A stretch of 64,000 bases of DNA from Actinomadura_C alba (GTDB lineage: Bacteria > Actinomycetota > Actinomycetes > Streptosporangiales > Streptosporangiaceae), in assembly GCF_039530285.1 (NCBI RefSeq), contig NZ_BAAAOK010000015.1, positions 620,001 through 684,000 on the forward strand. The letters run 5' to 3'. Within the stretch, counting starts at the first letter, position 1, and every line of letters begins with the position of its first letter. Positions 59,020 to 64,000 of this stretch are shown one piece after another. The notes beneath the pieces were generated by a model, which did no database searches, was not told the origin of the DNA, and worked only from the letters and a program-made list of their open reading frames with translations. A program made the position numbers and the translations under genes.

Positions 59020-60837
59020 ATGACAACCTCGGCCCCCTCCGCGCCCCCGGTGCCGCTGACCGCCCGCGGCTTCGTGGCCCTGCCGCCGACCGAGCAGGTC
59101 GCGGCCATCCGGACCCGAGGCGGCGCGGCGTCCCTGGGCACCACCCTCCGGCTGGTGATAACGCTGGGTCGCCCGCGCACCTGCGTGCCCGGCCTCGTCG
59201 CCTATGCGATCGGTCTCGGCTACGCCCCTGCGCCGGTCCCGGTGGGCCACGCCGTGCTGGGCGCGGTGTTGGCCCTGCTCGTCGGCTTCTCCGCCAACCT
59301 CCACAACACCTACACCGACGTCGAGGAGGACAGCCGGAACCTACCGGGCCGGATGTGGCTGCTCTACCGGCTCGGGCTGCGGCGGCTGGCCTGGACCCTC
59401 GCCGGGCTCAACGCGTTCATGGTGGGCGCGGCCGTGGTGTTCGGGCCCGGCTTCGTGGTCTTCACAGTGATCGGGCTGATCGGTCTGCATCAGTACTCGT
59501 TCCGGCCGCTGAGGCTGAAGGCGCGGCCGCTGCTCGGCCTGTACGTCTTCGCGCAGGCCGTCGTCGGGCCGTTCCTGATCGGCTGGTTCATCGGCCAGGA
59601 CGGCGTGCGCGGCCTCCCCGGCCCGGTCTGGGGCATGTTCGGCTTCCTGTTCGCCTGGTTCGTCGCCAAGGGCCTGGTGAAGAACGTCCCCGACTTCGAC
59701 GGCGACCACGCGGCCGGGCTGCGCACGTCGGCCACGCTGTTCCCCACCCGGACCGCCGCCGCCCGATGCGCCGCGCTGGTGACCGTGGCGGCGTACTTGT
59801 GCCTACCGGTGCCGGTCGTCGTCGGCGCCTCCCCGATGGCCGTGCTCTGGGCGCTGCCCTGGAGCCTCGTCGCCGCCTACCAGGGCGTTCGTCTGGTGCG
59901 GGCCGAGGACGCCGCCGCTGCCAACGCCGTGCTGCGCGGCGACATGGTGTTGTCGAGCGCCTTCTTGGCGACCGTGCTGCTGCTCCAGGAACCCCGTTGG
60001 AGCAGCGTCGCCGTCATCGCCGCCGGCGCCCTGATCATCGCCGCGAGCGACCTGCTCGCCATGGACTCCCGCCGCGACGCCGACACCGGTTCCATGCCGA
60101 CCCGTGAGGAGCCAATCGCAATGAACCCCCCGACCGGAACATCCGCCCGTCCCGCCACCCCCCAGGAGCTCTTCGACCGGATCGCGCCCCGGTACGACCT
60201 GTTCAACTCGCTGCTCAGCGCCGGTTCCGACCGGCGCTGGCGGCGCGAGGTCGCCCGCCGCCTCGCGGCGCCCCCGGGGGCGGACGTCCTGGACGTGGCC
60301 ACCGGAACCGGGAGCCTGGCGATCGCCGTCGCCCGGCACCGCCCCGACGCGCGCATCGTCGCCTGCGACATCAACGCCTCGATGCTCGCGGTGGCCGCCA
60401 GGCGGCTGGAACGGCAGGGCCTCTCCGGTCGGATCACGCTGAAGTCGGCGCCCGGCGAGCTGCTCCCGTTCCCGGACGCCTCGTTCGACGCGGTCTGCAT
60501 CGCCTTCGCCATCGACGACATGGCGGACAGGCGCGCGTGCGCGGCGGAGATGGCGCGGGTGCTCCGCCCCGGCGGGCACCTGGTCCTGCTGGAGCTCGGA
60601 GTCCCCGAGCAGCCGGTGCTGCGCTCGCTCTACCTGGGTGGGCTGGGCGTGATGAGCCTGCTCGGGCGGGCCCGCGGCATGAGCGGCTACCGGCACCTCC
60701 GCGAGGAGATCATCACGTACCGGGGTCCCGAGGCCGTGCGCTCCCTGCTGATGGACGCGGGCCTCACCGAATACACGCGGACGCCCCTGACCGGGGGCAT
60801 CGCGGTCGTGCACGCCGCCGTCCGAGAGAAGGGCTGA
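59020..60837 (+). CDS. Fused UbiA-type prenyltransferase and UbiE/MenG-type methyltransferase
   Basis: 605 residues in one uninterrupted frame. Residues ~40-345 form an integral-membrane UbiA domain with both aspartate motifs, NLHNTYTDVEED (Asp100/Asp104) and NVPDFDGDHAAG (Asp225/Asp229). A polar linker (~350-367) leads into a MenG/UbiE-like methyltransferase (LFDRIAPRYDLFNSLLSAGSDRRWR; SAM loop DVATGTGS at 425-432; RPGGHLVLLELGVP). Together they would prenylate and then methylate an aromatic acid or quinol. An in-frame ATG at 60121 preceded by GAGGAG could also start the methyltransferase separately. Quinone enzymes are normally separate proteins. Confidence 0.85.
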   Translation: MTTSAPSAPPVPLTARGFVALPPTEQVAAIRTRGGAASLGTTLRLVITLGRPRTCVPGLVAYAIGLGYAPAPVPVGHAVLGAVLALLVGFSANLHNTYTDVEEDSRNLPGRMWLLYRLGLRRLAWTLAGLNAFMVGAAVVFGPGFVVFTVIGLIGLHQYSFRPLRLKARPLLGLYVFAQAVVGPFLIGWFIGQDGVRGLPGPVWGMFGFLFAWFVAKGLVKNVPDFDGDHAAGLRTSATLFPTRTAAARCAALVTVAAYLCLPVPVVVGASPMAVLWALPWSLVAAYQGVRLVRAEDAAAANAVLRGDMVLSSAFLATVLLLQEPRWSSVAVIAAGALIIAASDLLAMDSRRDADTGSMPTREEPIAMNPPTGTSARPATPQELFDRIAPRYDLFNSLLSAGSDRRWRREVARRLAAPPGADVLDVATGTGSLAIAVARHRPDARIVACDINASMLAVAARRLERQGLSGRITLKSAPGELLPFPDASFDAVCIAFAIDDMADRRACAAEMARVLRPGGHLVLLELGVPEQPVLRSLYLGGLGVMSLLGRARGMSGYRHLREEIITYRGPEAVRSLLMDAGLTEYTRTPLTGGIAVVHAAVREKG

Positions 60838-60842
60838 CCGGG

Positions 60843-63800
60843 ATGCAGGCCAACCGACATGTCTACAGCGAGCTGGCCGGGCGGCGCAGATTCGCCGACG
60901 CGCTGGTCACCGCACTGGCCGGCGCGGGCGTGACCGCGGTGTTCGGCATGCCGGCCGAGTCGCTGAACGCCTTCGTCGACGCACTGCGGCGCGACGGCCG
61001 GATCCGGCTCGTCGGTGTGCGCCACGAGGGCGCCGGCGCGCTCATGGCCGCCACGTACGGCAAGCTCACCGGGCTGCCCGGCGTCTGCATGGGCACCGCC
61101 GGGCCGGGCGCCACACATCTGCCGCTGGGCCTGTACGAGGCGCACGCCGACCGTGCCCCGCTGCTCGCCCTCTCCGGGCAGGTTCCCGTCGAGCAGGTGG
61201 GGCTGGAGTCCTTCCAGGAGATCGACCCGGTGGCGCTGATGGACGAGGCGGCCCTGTACAACCGCCACGTCACGGTGCCCGGGCAGATCGGGATGGTGCA
61301 CCGGGCCATGGCCGAGGCGGCGCTGCGGCGCGGACCCGCGCACCTCGCCTGCTCCTCGGACGTGTTCGCCGCGCCCCTCCGCGGGGTCCCCGAACCTCCG
61401 GTCCGCCGACCTCCCGCCGCGGGCGGCGCCGCCGACAAGGCCCTCCTGGAGCGGGCCGCGAACCTGCTCTCCGGGGCCAGGACCGCCGTGATCGTCGGCG
61501 CCGTGCCGTCCGATCTCGCCAAGGACATCGACGCGCTCGCCGAGCGGATCGGTGCGCCCGTGCTCGTCCTGCCCGAGGGTTACCGCTACTTCGCGGCGCT
61601 GCACGACGGCCCTGCCCTGCCCGTCCTGCAGGGCAGGACCGCCGACTACACGAGGGTGCTCGAAGGCGCCGACCGGCTCCTGCTGGTCGGGCCCTCCAGC
61701 TCCGCCGCCCGCGGCCTGGCCGGCGGGCACCCCGTCATGCAGGTGGCCGACGGCGCCGAACGCGCCCACCCCTGTCGTCCCGGCTGGGTGCGGCTGCTCG
61801 GCGATCCGGGGGAGACCCTGCGCCAGCTGCGCGCCCTCTCCCCGTCCGCCCCGGACGGGGACCTCGCCGCGGACGTGGACGACCTGCGGACCGAGCCGTC
61901 CAACCGACCCTTCTGGGAGGCTCTCGACCGTTCGCTGCCCGCCGACGGGGTGGTCGCCCTCGAGCCAGGACGAATACTGGACGGCGCGTTCGGCGCTCTG
62001 CCGGTCCGCGATCGGGTGCTGACCTCGTCCTTCGGGCTGCGCGTCGCGGGCAGCGCGCTGCCGGCCGCCATCGGAGCGTCCTTCGCTCACCCCGACCGCC
62101 GCGTCTTCGCCGTCACCACCGACCGCGGCCTCCAGGACTTCGCCGCCGAGCTGCTCACCCTGGCCCGCTACCACCTGCCCGTCTCTCTCGTATGCGTGGA
62201 GGAGGACCGCCGGACGGACGTGCGCCGCGTCGCCGGCGGGGGCGGGCTGGCCGCCGAGCGCGCCACCTCGCCCGCCGACCTGGAACGGCTGCTGTCGGCG
62301 CCACCCGGCGGGCCCGCCGTGATCACCATCCCTGCGGACGGGCTCGTCGAGCCCGCGCGCGAAGAGGTCACCCTGACGGCCCCGGCCGCCGGCTCCACCG
62401 GATCCGTGCTCACCGAGGTCCTGTCCGGGCTCGACGTCGCCGCCGCCTACGTCCGGCCCGGCGCGGGCACCGAGCCGCTCGCCGCGCTGTGCCGCAACGC
62501 CGGGATCACCGTGCACGCCGTCCACCACCCAGAGTCGGCCGCGATGACGGCCTCGGCTGTCGCAAAGCACACCGGACGGCTCACCTTGTGCCTGACGGCC
62601 CCGGACGCCGACACGGTCCTCCAGCTGAACGGCGTCTACGACGCCTCGTTCGACCATGCCCCCGTCGCCGTCCTCGGACCGCCGGGCGTCGTGGTGGACG
62701 GCACCCGCCTCCTGGCCGACGCCGCCCGAACGCTCAGGGTCGGCGACGATCCGGGCGCCACCGAGGAGGCCGCCCACGCGCTGGGCACCGCCGCGGCCGA
62801 GGGCCACGCCGTCTACCTGGAGATCGACCCCGCCTCCCTGGACCGTCCGGCGCGCGGGCGCCTCCCGGCCGCGGCACCACCGGCGTCCACGGCCGTCCTG
62901 CCCGGGACCGCCGAGCTCGACGCCGCCGCCGCGCGGCTCGCCGGCGCCCGCCGACCGGTCATCCTCATCGGACGCGGCGGCCGGGGCGCCGGGGCGGAGA
63001 TCGCCGAGTTGGCCGGCGCGCTCGGCGCGCCCGTCGTCAGCACCATGCCGGGCAGGGGCGTCCTGCCCGACCACCACCAGAACTACGCCGGGGCGGTCGG
63101 CTCGTCCGGCCACCAGTGCGCGACCAAAACCCTGGAGGCCGCCGACGTCGTCGTCGCCTTCGGCATCTCCCGGCGTGGCGCCTCGGCCTTCGACCTGCCC
63201 GGCGACTACGTCCTCGTCCAGATCGACCACGACCTCGGCCGGCTCGCCAACGCCGCCCGCGCCGACCTGGCCCTGCACGGCACCGCCCGGCATACCGCCC
63301 AGGCGCTCGCCGAGCGGATCGGCACCGCCACTCCGCCCGAGGCCGACCGGCAGGCGTTCGTGCGCGCCTGCCACGACCGGTTCCTCGCCACTCGGCGGCG
63401 GCGCAGCCGCATACCCACCCGGGCGAGCAGCCCCATCAGGCCGTCCGCGCTGGCGCTGGCGCTGACCGACGAGCTCGGCCGGGGCCCCGCCGCGCCCCTG
63501 GTCACCGTGGACGTCGGGCTCACCACCCTCTGGATCTACCGCTACCTCACCGGACGGCAGGACTTCGTGTGGACCAGTTCGTTCGCCACGATGGGCTTCG
63601 CCGTGCCCGCCGCCGCCGGCATCGCGAAGTTCACCGACCGGCCTGTGCTGGCCGCCGTCGGCGACGGCGGCGTCGCCGTCACCCTCAGCGAGCTCGGCAC
63701 GCTGCGCGACCTCGACCTGCCCGTCGTCGTGGTCGTCTTCGACAACGGGCGGCTCGGCGCCATCAAGTTCGAGCAGGAGATCATGGGCTGGCCCGAATAC

Positions 63801-64000
63801 GGCTCGTCCCTCCACAACGGCGACCTCGCCGAGATCGCCCGCGGCTACGGCCTCGCCGCCGAACGGGTCACCACGATGGCCGGGCTGCGCCGCGCCCTGC
63901 GGGTCGCGCGCCTCGCGCGGCGCCCCTACCTGATCGACGTCGTGTGCGACAGCAACGAGATCCCGGCGCCCGCACAGCAGCGGCCCGCGGCCACCCAAAT
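60843..64000 (+). CDS. Giant tandem thiamine-diphosphate enzyme (3' end outside window)
   Basis: The frame is open for 1052 codons and runs off the window. Two AHAS/pyruvate-oxidase-like modules are joined. Module 1 has a good PYR domain (VFGMPAESLNAF; catalytic Glu62 in VGVRHEGAGALMAATYGK) and a central domain, but its PP domain has lost the ThDP-binding GDG (TTDRGLQD at 425-432). Module 2 has a degenerate PYR domain (HHPESAAM, Glu564), a central domain (IGRGGRGAGAEI) and an intact PP domain with GDGG (940-943) to Asn968. One complete active site could therefore form from PYR of module 1 and PP of module 2. It follows the UbiA-MenG gene by 5 bp. Substrate unknown; ketoacid decarboxylation/carboligation is the family chemistry. 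Confidence 0.85.
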   Translation, partial: MQANRHVYSELAGRRRFADALVTALAGAGVTAVFGMPAESLNAFVDALRRDGRIRLVGVRHEGAGALMAATYGKLTGLPGVCMGTAGPGATHLPLGLYEAHADRAPLLALSGQVPVEQVGLESFQEIDPVALMDEAALYNRHVTVPGQIGMVHRAMAEAALRRGPAHLACSSDVFAAPLRGVPEPPVRRPPAAGGAADKALLERAANLLSGARTAVIVGAVPSDLAKDIDALAERIGAPVLVLPEGYRYFAALHDGPALPVLQGRTADYTRVLEGADRLLLVGPSSSAARGLAGGHPVMQVADGAERAHPCRPGWVRLLGDPGETLRQLRALSPSAPDGDLAADVDDLRTEPSNRPFWEALDRSLPADGVVALEPGRILDGAFGALPVRDRVLTSSFGLRVAGSALPAAIGASFAHPDRRVFAVTTDRGLQDFAAELLTLARYHLPVSLVCVEEDRRTDVRRVAGGGGLAAERATSPADLERLLSAPPGGPAVITIPADGLVEPAREEVTLTAPAAGSTGSVLTEVLSGLDVAAAYVRPGAGTEPLAALCRNAGITVHAVHHPESAAMTASAVAKHTGRLTLCLTAPDADTVLQLNGVYDASFDHAPVAVLGPPGVVVDGTRLLADAARTLRVGDDPGATEEAAHALGTAAAEGHAVYLEIDPASLDRPARGRLPAAAPPASTAVLPGTAELDAAAARLAGARRPVILIGRGGRGAGAEIAELAGALGAPVVSTMPGRGVLPDHHQNYAGAVGSSGHQCATKTLEAADVVVAFGISRRGASAFDLPGDYVLVQIDHDLGRLANAARADLALHGTARHTAQALAERIGTATPPEADRQAFVRACHDRFLATRRRRSRIPTRASSPIRPSALALALTDELGRGPAAPLVTVDVGLTTLWIYRYLTGRQDFVWTSSFATMGFAVPAAAGIAKFTDRPVLAAVGDGGVAVTLSELGTLRDLDLPVVVVVFDNGRLGAIKFEQEIMGWPEYGSSLHNGDLAEIARGYGLAAERVTTMAGLRRALRVARLARRPYLIDVVCDSNEIPAPAQQRPAATQ

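Noticed and set aside
60121..60837. Methyltransferase as a separate gene starting at the internal ATG
   Set aside because: No stop separates it from the UbiA part, so a fusion is the direct reading; the internal GAGGAG-ATG is kept only as an alternative start.
60687..63998. 1103-codon minus-strand open frame at the right end
   Set aside because: Composition is Gly/Arg/Asp/Val-rich with no domain pattern, and the plus strand carries an unmistakable ThDP enzyme with GDGG and PYR motifs over the same stretch.

Overview
The window is high-GC DNA with densely packed, often ATGA/GTGA-overlapping operons. It carries SARP and LAL (large LuxR) regulators, MMPL exporters, a type II polyketide synthase and a Streptomyces-style mevalonate cassette. 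This points to a filamentous actinomycete (Streptomyces or a Streptosporangiales relative; the genus cannot be fixed from sequence alone). No rRNA, tRNA, CRISPR array or intact insertion sequence was seen.

Layout. (1) 1-6.7 kb: the 3' end of an MMPL transporter gene, a LAL regulator lacking its ATPase P-loop, a short IS21 IstB relic, a small membrane protein and a complete LAL regulator. (2) 7.5-16.1 kb: a tightly coupled seven-gene mevalonate operon (prenyl diphosphate synthase, mevalonate kinase, mevalonate diphosphate decarboxylase, phosphomevalonate kinase, type 2 IPP isomerase, HMG-CoA reductase, HMG-CoA synthase), followed by an NphB-type aromatic (ABBA) prenyltransferase and a decayed fragment of a vanadium haloperoxidase gene. 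(3) 16.4-21.4 kb: a small membrane protein, a MarR regulator, a hidden DUF6059-like gene, and a dedicated acetyl-CoA carboxylase (AccD-AccA fusion, BCCP, biotin carboxylase). (4) 21.9-44.7 kb: a type II PKS cluster. It has two SARPs, ACP, aromatase/cyclase, ketoreductase, two ABM-type small oxygenases, flavin monooxygenases, a DUF1772 (anthrone-oxygenase-like) protein, a questin-oxidase-like protein, methyltransferases, an MMPL exporter, SDRs, a flavin halogenase-like enzyme, cupins, SnoaL-like proteins, flavin reductase, TcmI-like cyclase, and KS-alpha/KS-beta at the far end. The ACP lies about 18 kb from the KS pair. (5) 44.7-49 kb: a cation/proton antiporter, a secreted esterase and an intact secreted vanadium-haloperoxidase-like protein. 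(6) 48.9-56.3 kb: a cytochrome bd operon (cydABDC) divergent from a two-component system. (7) 56.3-64 kb: a P450, a second polyprenyl diphosphate synthase, a UbiA-MenG fusion and a very large tandem thiamine-diphosphate enzyme cut by the window end.

How it fits together (inference). Regions 2-4 look like one hybrid biosynthetic locus. The carboxylase makes malonyl-CoA and the mevalonate operon makes prenyl diphosphate. The minimal PKS builds an aromatic polyketide, with CLF gate residues pointing to a decaketide or longer. Cyclases, oxygenases, methyltransferases and possibly a halogenase tailor it, and the ABBA enzyme could prenylate it to give a meroterpenoid. The anthrone-oxygenase-like plus questin-oxidase-like pair suggests anthraquinone formation and oxidative ring opening. 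Region 7 looks like a separate polyprenyl-quinone-type module. Its position beside a bd oxidase operon raises the possibility of a respiratory link or self-protection.
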